Shown: positions 25,233 through 37,790, counted from the first letter of the stretch. The stretch is DNA of 64,000 bases from Paguma larvata (GCA_030068075.1 CM057843.1:11426001-11490000); one strand, 5' to 3'. Program-made: numbers and translations. The notes: a model not told the origin generated them from the letters alone.

Positions 25233-26071
25233 CTTCAAAGTTTTGTAATGACTTTCTAATATTCTCTTATTTGCATTTGCCAAAATTTACCTTACCACTG
25301 GGTATTTAGTTCCTGATTTTTCACTATTGTAAATAATAATGGAACCAAGTCTCTGTATCTCTATATGTTCTGAATAGTTTCTACCCCTACTTTGTGCAAA
25401 AGAACTTGTCTTTTCCACTGATATTCTACATTCTCAAGACTAGATTCCTTCTTACATTATGACCAAAGCATAAATTACCTAACTCCTTTCTTTTATATAA
25501 GGGACAGGGAAACACGTATTCTTCGCACCCCCCACCTATATTGGGCATATTTCTTACCCACATCTTTGCTTTGAGAGTTTTAACTGGCTTCAAGGCCTGT
25601 TGACTTAATTTGTTAACATAGGTTTTTCAATTCAGTTAGTTACGAAGGAAAAGAAAAAAAAGATTAATTATGTAAACATGTGATGATTCAAAGCCCTCAT
25701 GTAATAATGATCACCTAGTGGGAAGGAAGCACATTTGCTTGAGTTTTTAAGCCGTTTAATTAATATTGGGACTTATGAGTATTATGCAGCTGCTGGTGAT
25801 GATGGCTGACATCATTTTTACCTCAGATGATAGTAAAACAGAATTTACCCAACAGAATAAACTTGCTACATTACCCAGACTTCATTCAATGGGGCTGAAA
25901 AAGTCTACAAAATCTTTTTTTAATTTTTTTATTTGATCAATAACATTTTGCCCATTAGTTTTCTTTTTAGTGCGTTTCATAAATAAAACAAAAATATAAC
26001 TATATTGTATATGCAGTGATGTTCTCAGCTTGAGAATCAAAGTTATTTCACTTTAGAATTAAGCTGACGAT

Positions 26072-26294
26072 GGGGTGCCTGGGTGGCTTAGTCCAGTTTA
26101 GCATCCAACTATGGCTCAGGTCATGATCTCATGGTTCATGGGTTCGAGCCCCATGTTGGGCTCTGGCTGATGGCTTAGAGCCTGGAGCCTGCTTCAGAAT
26201 CTGTGTCTCCCTCTCTCTGCCCCTTCCTTGCTCACACTGCCTCTCTCTATCTCTCTCAAAAATAAACATTAAAAAAATTTTAATAAAAAAAAAG
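26072..26294 (+). mobile_element. SINE (SINEC_Fc type), forward
   Basis: Forward SINE starting GGGGTGCCTGGGTGG, with the usual AATAAACATTAAAA tail and an A-rich end. Target duplications not clear. Confidence 0.88.
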
Positions 26295-26699
26295 AAGGTA
26301 ATGAGAGGCCTACTGAGGTCAGCTTGCCTAGGGGATAGTAGAGCCTCCTGAAAGAGGGCAGAGAGAGTTGCTACGCCCAAGGCCAAGGCCAAGGGTTTGG
26401 ATATCAGAAGTCAGCTCCTCTTCTGATGCCATTCCTGCCTCGTCCCACCTCCAAACTCACACTAGATCCAGGGAAGAGAGAGTTCCCATAAAGAGGTAGT
26501 AAAAATAAAGTTTTCTTGATTATTTCTTTATTGGTAGGTATTTAAGTTAGTGTATTTAAAATCCCCCATCATGCACATGGCTCTACTGCTTCTAGCAGAT
26601 TCCCAGAAGTGGTTTCAAAGGTTATGAAGACTGGTATATATGATAGTAAGGTATTTTCCAAGTCCTCTCTTTAATGATAGACTGTTTTCCCTTAACAGT

Positions 26700-27240
26700 T
26701 TTCAAACATAAAGTTCAGATAGTTATACAGTGAGCACCCTTGTGCCCATTATCTCAATTTTACGATTATAATTTTACTGTTCTTGCTTTATCACATATTT
26801 AGCCATCTGTCCTTCCCTCTATCCATCTATCACTCCATCTTACTCTGATTCATTTCAAATAAAATCGTAGGCACCAGTACACCTCTCCCTAAGCAATGCA
26901 GCATGCATATCATTAACATGAGTTCAATATTTGTTTTTAGCTCTTTTTTATGCACAAAAGACACAAAAGGTTGTAGATTTCCTTTGTATGACATTCTAAA
27001 GAAGACAACCATGGCAATGAAGACACATCCGTGGTTTCTAGGGGGATGGAAAGGGCAAATAGGATTGACCACAAAGGGACCTGAGGGGAATTTGGGAGTG
27101 ATGGCGGTATTCTACCTCTTGATGGTGGTGGTGTATACAACTGTATACATTGGTCAAAACTCATAGACATCTATAAAGAGTGGATTTTACTGTTTGTAAA
27201 TTATACCTCAACAAACATGACTAAAAAGAATAATAAAGTA
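26700..27240. mobile_element. Old L1M remnants
   Basis: The first part resembles L1M sequence with GTGAGCACCCTTGTGCCC. The second part (26990-27235) resembles an L1M 3' end on the plus strand (GTGATGGCGGTATTCTACC..., TTATACCTCAACAAA). Confidence 0.45.
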
Positions 27241-27890
27241 ATAAAGCAAGTATACTACCTACTACACAATTTGTGAAATAAAACATTCCATTGCCTTTGA
27301 AAACTCTTGTGTGTCCCTCCTTAATCTTAATCCTGTATCTCCTCACTCGGGTAATACTGTTCCAAAAAAAATTCCTTTAAAATCCTTTTATCACATACAT
27401 GATTCTCCAAGCAAAATGTTAAGTTTTGCGTATATTTAGTCTTTGTATAAATGAGATCATTCAGTAGTTATTCTTCTTTCGACTTGCTTATTTTACTCAA
27501 TATAATGTTTGCATGGTTCTCCAATAGAGTGAGTGCCTACAGTAGAGTGAGTGTTGCTTATTTGTTTTTTATGGGGGTATAGCACTGTGGGGCATGACTA
27601 TATCACGATTCATTTATTTTCTGTGTGAAGGTGTTTTGTTTCTGTGAACACTCTTGTACGCATCTCTTGGTGCACACATGCAAGAATTTCTCTTTGGTGT
27701 CTAATTAGGAATCGATTTTGTGCATCTTCAGATTTAAAAGATTTAAAAGGTTTTGTTTTCCAAAATGCTTGTACCGCTGTACAGTCTTAAAGCAGTGCAT
27801 AAGAATTCGTGTTGCTCTATATGCTCATCAGAACTGGCTAAGATCTCGTTTCTTCATTTTGGACCAATGTAGTAAGAAATGGTGTTTCCA

Positions 27891-28127
27891 GGGACGCCTA
27901 GGTGGTTCCGTCGGTTAAGTGACTGACTGTTAATTTCCGCTCGGGTCATGATCTTGGGGTGGAGAGATGAAGCCCCGAGTTGGGCTATGTGCTGGGCATG
28001 GAAACTGCTTAGGATTCTCTCTCTCCCTCTGCCCCTCCCCTGCTTGTATGTGCACTTGCACACACACACACACACACACACACTCTCTCTCTCTCTCTCT
28101 CTTACTGGAAAAAAGAAAAAGAAAACA
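27891..28127 (+). mobile_element. SINE (SINEC_Fc type), forward, with CA and CT runs
   Basis: Forward SINE with an expanded (CA)n(CT)n at 28058-28101. Target duplication of 14 bases with one mismatch at 27877-27890 and 28128-28141. Confidence 0.9.
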
Positions 28128-28530
28128 AAATGGTGTCTCCAACATGATTCTCATTTGCGTTTGTTGAATTACAAATAAGGCTGAGGTTCTTCTCCTGATT
28201 TCACTGACCATTTGTGTTTCCTGTGAAATCCTTTTTTTTTTTTTTACCCATGATCTTTTTTATCCCTTTTATTTTTTGTATTAATTGTAGAAGTTTTGAT
28301 ATGTCTTGTATTCTCTGGAGTAGCTCTATGTGCTGCAAGTCTCTTCTAATTTGTAGCTGCCTTTTCACTTAAAAATTGTTGTCCTATGATGAATAGAGGT
28401 TTTAAATGTTAATGTTGGCACATCTCCCAGTCTTTATTTTAAATGATTAATGCTTTTTGGACTTCTGTAAGAATGACTGATCTCCTAGAGGACCATGAAG
28501 ATATCTCATAGACTATTTTTATGGTTTTAC

Positions 28531-28747
28531 CTTAAATTTTTTTTAATGTTTATTTACTTTTGAGAGAGAGAGAGGCAGAGCATGAGTGGGAGGGACATAG
28601 AGAGAGCGAAACACAGAATCTGAAGCAGATTCCAGGCTCTGAGCTGTCAGCATGGAGCCTGACACAGGGCTCGAACTCATGAACTGCAAGATCATGACCT
28701 GAGCTGAAGTCGGACACTTAAATGATCGAGCCACCCAGGTGCCCCAA
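28531..28747 (-). mobile_element. SINE (SINEC_Fc type), reverse
   Basis: Reverse SINE with GGTTTTAC flanking both sides (28523-28530 and 28748-28755). Confidence 0.87.
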
Positions 28748-29439
28748 GGTTTTACATTTTTACTCTTCAGTGTAAGTAACTCGTCTACCTGAAGTTGATT
28801 TTTGTGTGTGGAATGAGAAAGATACGGCATCATTTTTTTTCTCTATGGCTACACTGTTTACTGAAAGGTCCGTCTTTTTCCTACTGCTCTGTAGGCTGCC
28901 CATGCCACATAACAAATTTCTACATATTATTCCCAGGCTCTCTAATGTGTCCTTTTTGCTCACTTCTGTAATTTTGCTCAAATATGACACGGTCTCAATT
29001 TCTATACCTTTAAAATATGTTATGATGCCTTGGAGGGCAGTCAGGTGCAGCTTCCGGTGACAGTAAGAGAGTAATATTGTTGAAGTAGCAGCTTTTAGCT
29101 GGAATAGAGTCCAAGGTTGAGAACAAGCTTTACCAGAATGAGCATGACTCCGATGTGGAGCCCTGGGCTCGTGCCATGCACAACAGATAGCGGGCATGTT
29201 GTCAGATGGATGGCGAGCATCTGAGGGTGAAAATGTGCTCCCTTTTCCCCAGCGGGCTAGTGTACTATGTACTATGGGTGCAGCACCATGAAAGAGCCGG
29301 GAAGGTTGGCGCTCACATCAAAACACATCCTGCCGACAGAGTCCCAGGTGTGCGCGTGACGGCAGTTGCTTTTTGAGGCAGTTTAGAAGAAGAGGGATGG
29401 AAAGTTTTATAGAGTTCCATCTCTCCTACACTGTAGATG

Positions 29440-29725
29440 AACAACATTGTGTGAGTTACTAACCCTTTCTGAGCCTGTTTCCTCCCTGTGTGTAGTGGGC
29501 CAAATAATGAAACTACGTCAAAGAATTATTGGGAGGATTAAGCAAGATAATGCACCAGAATGCAACAGGTATTAGTGCTTGTTATTTTATTATTGTTAAT
29601 ACTTGTTGGTACCCTGCCAAGTGCTTTAGGCGTGTAATTTTATTTAACTCTTAGACCAACTCTATGTGGTCAGAGAGATCGTTCCCATTTCACAGATGAG
29701 GAAATGGAAGCCCAGAGCAGTTCAT
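29440..29725 (+). repeat. MIR elements in unit A
   Basis: MIR end (TTTCTGAGCCTGTTTCC...GAGGATTAAGCAAGAT) followed by a second piece with CATTTCACAGATGAGGAAA. The second piece recurs in units B and C. Confidence 0.75.
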
Positions 29726-30049
29726 CTTATCACCTGGACACTCGGCTTCTAAGAACGTGACCTAAAAGCCAGAGTAGGAGACCCCAGGGATCCCTATGGT
29801 TCCTCCTAACACTACTCAGTTCTATTGCTACTTCTAGAATCATTGTGGGACCCCCATAATGTAATGCCAGGTGCCCCTGAGGGGGAAGGCATTGCATTCC
29901 TAAGGGCTCATTAGGAAACTGAGTTTGCAGAAGACTTCTCCCTTTTGCCCCTTTCTTGTGCCTCCTCGTATCCCCAGGGCAAGGCAAGCCTGGGAGCCAG
30001 CTGCCCTCGGATCAGAGCTCTTCTTTGGGTCAGGAATGTGGAAGAGCAA

Positions 30050-30545
30050 GGCACTCAGCATTATCAACAACAGTCAAATTATGGAAAGGGCCCAAGTATC
30101 CATCAACTGATGCGTGGAGAAAGAAAATGTGATATATACAATGGAATGTTACGCAGCCATCAAGAATAATTAAATCTTGCCATTGCAACAGAGTGGATGG
30201 AGCTAGAGTGTATTATACTAAGTGAAATAAGTCAGACAGAGAAACACAAATATATGATTTCACTCATATGTGGAATTTAAGAAACCAAACAAATGAGCAA
30301 AGGGGAAAAAAGACAGAGGGAAACCAAGAAACAAACTCTTAACTGTAGAGAACAAACTGATGGTTACCAGAAAGGAGGTTCGTGGGGGGTTGCGCGAAAT
30401 AGGTGATGGGGATTAAGGAGTGCACTTGTGGTGATGAGCACCAGGTACTGTATGGAAGTGTTGAGTCCCTATATTCTACACCTGAAGCTAATATTACGCT
30501 GTATGTTAACTAATTGGAATTTAAATTAAAACATTTTTGAAAAGA
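30050..30545 (+). mobile_element. 5'-truncated LINE-1 3' end
   Basis: The end of L1 ORF2 and the 3' UTR (ATGGAATGTTACGCAGCC..., GGATGGAGCTAGAG, GTGATGAGCACCAGG), with an A-rich tail. It interrupts the upstream block of unit A, which is continuous in units B and C. Confidence 0.85.
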
Positions 30546-30839
30546 AAGAAAAGAAAGATAAACTTTCTGGACTTCGCTGTCCTTGGGTGATAAATGGGAT
30601 TACCCACACCCCCAATGGGACCATATGAGAGGTGGAGTAAGGCGTTCGATGTGAAGTCTTTTTGAGAAAATCTAAAGCATCACAGAGTTGTGAAGCATCA
30701 TAATTGAGTTGTTTATCCGGCCGTGGCTCCCCAAAGCCTCACTCCTTCCTGGGAGGGCTAATTTTTGAGGTCTGCAGGGGATGGCACTGCAGTGCATAGA
30801 GTCCCACAACACGGATGATCTCATCTCTCTTTCACTCAC

Positions 30840-30950
30840 TTTCTAATATATGGCCCCTCCCGGGCTCTCCGGGGCCAGGGCCCGCATAGTACTGCACCCT
30901 CTTCATTCCCTTCATCAGAAACGTCTGGCCCTGTACCTGTAACAAGGTGA
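30840..30950 (+). promoter_or_regulatory. Candidate promoter and non-coding first exon of the first plus-strand receptor
   Basis: A TATA-like stretch (AATATATGG near 30845) is followed about 100 bases later by ACAAG|GTGAGC, a good splice donor with GT at 30947. The donor and its downstream flank align by eye with those at 43594 in the second unit. The distance to the acceptor at 36835 is about 5.9 kb. This is inference; no transcript evidence is available. Confidence 0.35.
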
Positions 30951-31423
30951 GCATTCTCCAGGGTCCTCCTTCTGCTCCCTAAGAAGAGGTAAGACACCTG
31001 AGTTGTTACCCACAAGTCAAAACCTCCCATTTCACAGAGGATTTAGTAAAGAGAGTCTTGCCCGGGGTAACACGTCAAGTGAGGGAAAAGGTTGCCACCC
31101 TCCTGGGCCAAAGCACTTTACCAACACCTGTCATTCTTGGACAAAGCTTGCCTTCTGTTTTTAATTGGAGTGAGTATTGGAGTATTTTAATTGGAGTGAT
31201 ACGAGGGCAATCGTATAATCTAGTCCCCCTGCTGGACCCATTCCTTAGGAAGTAACCTTGGGCCAGACCCCTATATCAGGTGGTGCATAAAGCTTTTAGT
31301 TGGAATTTCAGAGTGGGGAGCGGTGAACACTCAGCAGGAGAGCTTGGGGCTCACCCAAGAACGGTAATCTAGGAGGAACTCTCGGCTAAGATGATCATGG
31401 TGATCCTGTTTAAGACAGACCTC

Positions 31424-31627
31424 TGGGGCACCTGGGTGTCTCAGTCAGTTAAGCGTTGGACTTCAGCTCAGGTCATGATCTCGCGGTTCACGAGTTCGAG
31501 CCCCATATTGGGCTCTGTGCTGACAGCTCAGAGCCTGGAACCTGCTTTGGATTCTGTGTCTCCCTCTCTCTCTGCCCCTCCCCAGCACCCCCACTCTCAA
31601 AAATAAATAAAAACATTTAAAAAAAAG
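31424..31627 (+). mobile_element. SINE (SINEC_Fc type), forward
   Basis: Complete forward SINE from GGGGCACCTGGGTG to the AATAAATAAAAACATTT tail. Target duplication not resolved. Confidence 0.88.
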
Positions 31628-31690
31628 AATATGGACTTTCTAGATGCATAGACCAGTCGTCATCACATTACTGAGTGCAAGGGGGCTGCC

Positions 31691-32746
31691 TGTCACCTGA
31701 AAGATAAAGAGACAAGTTTTGATTGGAAAGGAATTTGAGCTTTACTCAGGAGGCTGGCCACGTGAGGAGAAGATGGACTCTTGTCCAAAGACCAACTCCC
31801 AGGTTTCTTCCTGACCCAGGCAGTTTTGAAGGGGTTTAGGGTAGTTAGTCAGCGAAAGGAGGGAAATGGCCAACAACATTTCTCCATCATGTGTAGACTC
31901 CATGATGCCAGCTACAAATATGATCTCAGTGCTCAGGGGTCACGCAAGGGAATCCAGCTTTTGATTTGCGATGTGCAGGAGTACTGTGTTCTTCCTGCAA
32001 AGGAGGGTCAAGCCTACAGATACACAACAGGACATTAGTAAAATCATTTGCGTGACCTGAAAAAGAAAATTATTTTCCTAATAAAAGTGTGAGGCTAATC
32101 AGAAAGCTAAGGAGGCTTCAAACAGACTTGCTGGCTTCTGTGGCCTGGGAAAGTTCTGGTCCTTCACTCCTCAAGGCCAGTGATGCGCAAATCTCTGAGA
32201 GTAAATTAGTTTGTTACAGATCAAGGGCCTGAAGGCAGCGAGTAAGAAGTACGTCATCTGGGAGAAAGTTAACACTTAAGACGAGCTAGAGTACTGTTAC
32301 AATCGTAAAATCTTGGCTGTGGCAAGTCTCACCTTTACAGAGTGAGGGTTACTTGGCATCTCTACGGGGTGTAGTCTTCTGGCCTAGACCTATTTATTCA
32401 TAGGCTCTACCTTTTACAGAAGAGAAATAGTTTAGTTGAGTCTCCAAGGACTTGAGCACTTGGACTTAGTGAGATGACATTTCAGATAAACAGTTTGAGC
32501 AAAGATAGGGAAGTATGATATCAAAGAGTATGGAATCTTATAACGCAAGTTCAAGTAGATTCAAGAGGGCATTTGGGAGGCAGTTTAATTATCCTTAATT
32601 ATGTAACATGTGTGGGGAGCTGTTTCGCTCTTATTAACATCAAGTCACATAGTGTCTACTGAATGTGCCTAGATCTACAGTTAGACCTACAGGGTGGCTC
32701 AACAGGAGCCGTGGATTTCCAAGCTAACAAAAGACCTTAGGAGACA
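31691..32746 (-). mobile_element. Probable solo LTR, reverse orientation
   Basis: Read on the minus strand, the segment starts TGTCTCC and ends with a U5-like stretch and GGTGACA. The flanks are CTGCC (31686-31690) and CTGCA (32747-32751), an imperfect 5-bp target duplication. No retroviral coding sequence is visible. Boundaries are tentative; the lower-coordinate end looks the more reliable. Confidence 0.42.
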
Positions 32747-32751
32747 CTGCA

Positions 32752-33850
32752 TCAAATTTCTCACCCACAAGGAATCTTCTAAGCAGCATCCCCTAAAACT
32801 GACAGCCACCACAATATAAGGACCTAATCTGGATTCTGGCATTGAGGTTTCCACCAACTGTCCTCGCATGTCTGTAGCCGCTGCTCTGCCTTAATTGCAT
32901 GTATGAAACAAACCCGTGCACAGAAAAGAAGATGTCTGCAGGGTCTGAAGGAATCTGTTTCTGGCCAAGTGCGCGTGAGATGGAAAAAGAGAGCGAGCAT
33001 TGGGATGGTTTCCACAGACTGTTCAGAGACCAGGATGTTGCAAGATATTCTAGGATCTCTCTGTGATTATCCTATATTTGTTATTGTTTTTATGCACTGT
33101 CTATAATTATCAGAAAAACTCTTAACATGAGAAGGAACCAAGTTCTTATTGTTGAGAGAATAGGAGTAAAGGGTGATGATCATGACGGCGGAGGGGAGGC
33201 TGTGACTGGGGGGCGCCGTAGCCGGCCATCAGCCAGAGGAAGACCAGGAGATACAGCATCAAAGAGGCGTGGAAAGCAGGCTGGTTTCCTTTGGGCAACT
33301 TGGTATATCTTTGGGTAAATGGAAGGCACAAACCTGGGAGGCAGTGCTGGGGCCTGAGAAGTGTCCTCACGGACCCGCATTCGCGAGAGACCTGAGGTTC
33401 TGCTACGTTTGGTGACAGAATTAGTAAACCCGAATCAGACAGACATATCAGAGAAAAGGCTCTCACAGGATAGATGAGTGAGGAAAGCTCCAGAATGAAC
33501 TCTGGTTGGTAGAAAGCAGAACGAAGTGAGGCAGGTGCCGACCGTCCATGACCACAGAGCCTGCTTGTTGGCAAGCTACCTACCACAGATGTGTGAGCCT
33601 AAAAGCATGAGGTCCGCGAGGCACAGCCACCTGGTCTAGAGAATAGGGTTCTCAGAAGAATATGCCCAGAGCAGTCCAAAAGAGAATTGCAAAGGACACA
33701 GAATCTTTCAACCCTCAGTAAGTATCAGGAAATGCCCCTCGGGGGCTTGGTTAGAGGCAGCCAATTTGGGTTGGTCATATCAGTGGACAAATTTCTGGGG
33801 TCCTCATACTCAGAGTAATTTGGGTTAGCAAGTATACAGTGGGCTGGCCC
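32752..33850. other. Unassigned stretch, possibly retroviral debris
   Basis: No recognisable coding. GC-rich block at 33180-33240. The minus-strand frame 33146-33586 (146 codons) has no family motif. Confidence 0.35.
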
Positions 33851-33865
33851 AGCAAGAGGTATATT

Positions 33866-33914
33866 AAAATTTTTTAATGTTTTTTGTATTTCTGGGAGAG
33901 CGCAAGCAAGGGAG

Positions 33915-33945
<31 letters not shown>

Positions 33946-34066
33946 ATCTGAAGCAGGCTCTGCGTTGACCACAGTAAGCCTGATGTGGGGCTTGAACTCA
34001 GAAACCATGAGATCATGACTTGACCCGAAGTCAGACACTCAACTACCTTTGCCACCCAGGTGCACC
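33866..34066 (-). mobile_element. SINE (SINEC_Fc type), reverse, with (GA)n
   Basis: Reverse SINE with a (GA)n run at about 33920-33945. Target duplication at 33851-33865 and 34067-34081 (two mismatches in 15). Confidence 0.88.
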
Positions 34067-35099
34067 AGCAATAGGTACATTTTTAGCAAATAGAAAACCA
34101 GACATTTAAAGTATATCGAGTATTCACTCTAATCCCAACAACTCCAGCCCCACCATGCTCCACTCTTTAGCAAAATGAGGGAGTAGATATCCTCCACGGT
34201 GCGAATCAACTTGGTCCTTCTTCGATTCAATGACCCTATATCCAGGGTGTACCGAGTACAGCTATGTGCACTCATGGGGCCATGGTGTAAATGAGGGTTA
34301 GAGTCAAGATATTTAACAAGTACCAGACTGGTAACCTGTACCGATGGATTCCAGCCGAATACTACCCTGGACGTGGGCCTCCGCCATGACGCAGGATCTA
34401 CATTATTTTGATGGAAAACTGGCCTCGTGTCTCAGATTTTAAAGTATTTCTCAATATTTAAGAACTTACCTTCATAATTCCTATGTCATTATAAATACAT
34501 AAAAATCACAGCTTTTAATTGTTATTATCTCTGATGCTTTTAATTATACTTTTTAAAACCCCTAAATATTTCCAGGTACCAATATTACCAGGCTACTATA
34601 TTTTAAAAGATCCATCAAAAAGAAAAAAGTCAAAGGAATTAGTTTAAGAAGTAGAAGATAAAGATAGTCTTAAAACATTCATCTTCTGCTAAAGCATGCA
34701 CACAGAGAATAAAATAAGGCATAAGCCTCCATTGAGGGATACCACAGAAATTAATTTGGGCAGAAACTGGTAAACAAGTCTTCTATGCCATTACAAGTAG
34801 ATTGTACTCATAAAGGAAGTACAATGGTGTAAATGCTATTTTATTACCTCATGGAGCAGTGAGGCAAATCAAGATGGGTGTACCATTCTAAACCTTTATT
34901 TAATCTGTCAGAGAGAGGCTCCCTGAACCTTCTAGAAACATGACAGAGAGGAGTCTTTGAGCTACTATTTCTGCAATCTGGAGGAGGCAGATCATTAAAA
35001 AATACATTATTATTATAAAAGTGATTGGATTCATTGTAGATCATTTGAAAGCAAAACAAAAGTGGAAAAAGAGTCATTAAAATTCTCTCATATTGTTAC

Positions 35100-36560
35100 C
35101 AGTGGAACTGAGCGATGCTTATTTGGGGTCATTTTTTAGGTGCCTACATACATGACTCAGGTATAAATTTACTTCTTCTTTTTATATTATAAGATTTTAC
35201 CTTACAGTTGGGACTTTTGGATTTTATAGCTGATTATTGTTGGCATACAAGGAATATATTGTGTTGAATTATTTTTTATCTAATTTGCTAATATCTTAAT
35301 AATTCTAAGAGTTTACTGGTTTTTTTATCCTCTCTTGAGTTTTCTATTTAGACAATTTTATTATTTTATTCTTTTCAATTTATTCTTTTCTTTCTTGTTT
35401 CTATTATTTAAGCATTTTGATTCTCTTTGCCTAAAACTTTTAGAGTAGTGAGAAATACCTGAAGTAACAAAGGCCATTGCTTTCCCTGTGCCTGATTTAA
35501 ATTTTTTTTAATGTTTTATTTTGTTTTTTGAGGGACAGAGAGAGACAGATCATGAGCAGGGGAGGGGCAGAGGGAGAGAGGTAGACACAGAATCCAAAGC
35601 ACAGAGCCTGATGCGGGACTTGGACCCAAAGATGTGAGATCATGACCTGAGCCGAAGGCAGACACTCAACCAACTGAGCCACCCAGGTGCCACCCCCATC
35701 CCCCCACCCCCTACCTGATTTTAATAGAAATATCACTACTACTTCACCATTTAAATAACACAGATTTGTAGTGGATATGGCCTATCTCATAAAGTAGTGT
35801 TCTTCCATTTAAAGTAACTTCAAGCAGTTTTTTCTTTTTTCTTTATTCTCAGGTATGTATGTAGATGTTTATGAATTGTCCTTTGGAAAAATTTCCTTCT
35901 TTTAAGCCCACAAGTATGCTAAGTATACTAATAGATTTACTAATACTAAATCATCCTCTCCTATAAATACTATTAGATAATGATGGCTTTCATTTCTTGG
36001 GCTTAGGATTTTTGCACATGGTAACAAATAGGAATAGTGTAGAATAATTCTAGTTTTTTCTATTATTGTTACATTTGAGTATCAGGATTTGCTAACTTTA
36101 AGGCTTTCGTTTTTTCTAAACTAAGGAAAGTTTATATACATGAAAATTATATTTACATTGATAGTTTAAAATAATTTGCATATGAAGTACATGAGCCCAG
36201 AGCCTACACATGGAAGAACCTCATTGACTATTCCCCCACTCCCCCCCCCTTCTTTTTTCAGTTGTAGCTGGTTTATTTGGTTTGGGGACTGTTTTCGAAT
36301 TGATTGTTCAAATTTAGGAGCAGATAGTATATCAAGGTTATTTTATTTATTTTGGCCTCTGGTTATGCTGCCTTTACAATTCCTAATTTTGCGTATCTTG
36401 AATATTTTCTTCCTAATTTGCTAGATATTTATTCCTTTGTAAGGACTTTTGATCACTTTATAAGGACTTATGATCAATTCTGCTGTTTCTATTTTTACTA
36501 TCTATTCACTTTCACTTTCAGTATGATATTTCTCCAAATCTCTTCATACACGTTGTTGGT
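35100..36560 (-). mobile_element. AT-rich L1M-like stretch, reverse
   Basis: Very T-rich, with long pyrimidine runs and the look of reverse old L1 ORF2; contains the SINE at 35501. No gene is supported here. Confidence 0.35.
35501..35713 (-). mobile_element. SINE (SINEC_Fc type), reverse
   Basis: Reverse SINE followed by a C-rich run. Flanked by CCTGATTTAA at 35491-35500 and CCTGATTTTAA at 35714-35724. Confidence 0.86.
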
Positions 36561-36822
36561 GGGAGGACCTCATCCTGATTCTAGGGAGCACTGGAAGAAA
36601 GGATTTATATATCTTTCATAAGGAGGGAGATCCCAAGGTAGTTGTAGTGTAACTCACCCGGAACTTGGGTGAGGACATTGAGGTGAAGACAGAGGGCTAA
36701 TGAGAGAGGTATGGCCTGAGGAGTGGAAAAATACCCACTAGAGACACCTGAGAATTTACCCTGAGGCTTGGCATTTGAGAGTGAGTCAATATATTTTTCT
36801 TGTATAACTAAATTGGGAAGAT

Positions 36823-36841
36823 TGATCCCTTTCAGGGACTC
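36823..36841 (+). other. Likely splice acceptor just before an OR coding exon
   Basis: A pyrimidine-rich run ends in CAG at 36833-36835, six bases before the ATG of the broken receptor. The same arrangement precedes the other two plus-strand receptors, which supports a spliced 5' untranslated leader. Confidence 0.5.
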
Positions 36842-37790
36842 ATGGACCCAGATTCCAGGACCAATGGAACAACTGTTACTGAGTTCATCCTGCTGGGCTT
36901 AGTGGAGACACCAGGGCTACAACCAGTTGTCTTTGTAGTCTTCCTCTTTGCCTATCTGGTCACAGTTGGGGGCAACCTCAGCATCCTGGCCGCCATCTTA
37001 GTGGAGCCCAAACTCCACACCCCCATGTACTTCTTCCTGGGGAATCTATCCGTGCTGGACGTTGGGTGCATCACCGTCACTGTCCCATCAATGTTGGCTC
37101 GTCTCCTGTCCCACAAGCGTACCGTTCCCTATGGAGCCTGCCTGGCACAGCTTTTCTTCTTTCATCAGTTGGCTGGTGTGGACTGCTTCCTGTTGACAGC
37201 CATGGCCTATGACCGATTCCTGGCCATCTGCCGACCCCTCACCTACAGCACCCAAATGAGCCAAACAGTCCAGAGGATGCTGGTGGCTGTGTCCTGGGCT
37301 TTATCCTTCACCAATGCACTGACCCACACGGTAGCCATATCTACCCTCAACTTCTGTGGTCCCAATGTGATCAATCACTTCTACTGTGACCTCCCACAGC
37401 TCTTCCAGCTCTCCTGCTCCAGCACCCAGCTCAACGAGCTCCTGCTCTTTGGTCTGGGTGTCCTCATGGCAGGTGCACCTATGACTCTCATTGTCACCTC
37501 TTACATCCATGTGGCAGCTGCAGTCCTACGAATCCGCTCCAGCTGAGGGCAGGAAGAAAGCCTTCTCCACGTGTGGCTCTCACCTCACTGTGGTTGGCAT
37601 ATTCTATGGGACAGGTGTCTTCAGCTACATGAGGCTGAGCTCAGTGGAGGCTTCAGACAAAGACAAAGGGATTGGCATCCTCAACACTGTCATTAGCCCC
37701 ATGCTGAACCCACTCATCTACAGCCTGCGGAACCCTGATGTGCAGGGGGCCCTGCGGCAGGTGCTCAAAAGGAAGCGAGCCCTTGCATGA
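36842..37790 (+). pseudogene. OR3A-type olfactory receptor broken by one extra base
   Basis: Full-length olfactory receptor reading (about 315 codons) with a single lesion. The first 233 codons are open from the ATG at 36842 and contain NGT (8-10), [16 protein letters not shown] and [11 protein letters not shown]. One additional A at 37541, relative to the same site in the two downstream paralogues and the minus-strand copy, shifts the frame and creates TGA at 37544-37546. The rest ([21 protein letters not shown], then a stop at 37788) continues intact in the +1 frame. As it stands the product would lack TM6 and TM7 and could not signal. The absence of any other lesion means inactivation is recent, the allele is polymorphic, or the base is an assembly error. 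From TM5 onward the sequence resembles the minus-strand gene rather than the other plus-strand copies. A splice acceptor precedes the ATG. Confidence 0.9.

Larger units (their letters stand above)
29440..37790 (+). repeat. Tandem unit A: upstream block plus receptor pseudogene
   Basis: The block at about 29440-31090 (MIR pieces, then a segment containing CTCATTAGGAA near 29909, then the donor region) has recognisable counterparts at 42290-43770 and 57180-58080. Each block lies upstream of an OR3A receptor. A L1 3' fragment interrupts this copy at 30050-30545. The flank downstream of the receptor does not match the other units. Confidence 0.6.

Noticed and set aside
33146..33586. 146-codon minus-strand frame with a hydrophobic segment
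   Set aside because: No family motif was recognised and the neighbourhood looks like repeat debris.
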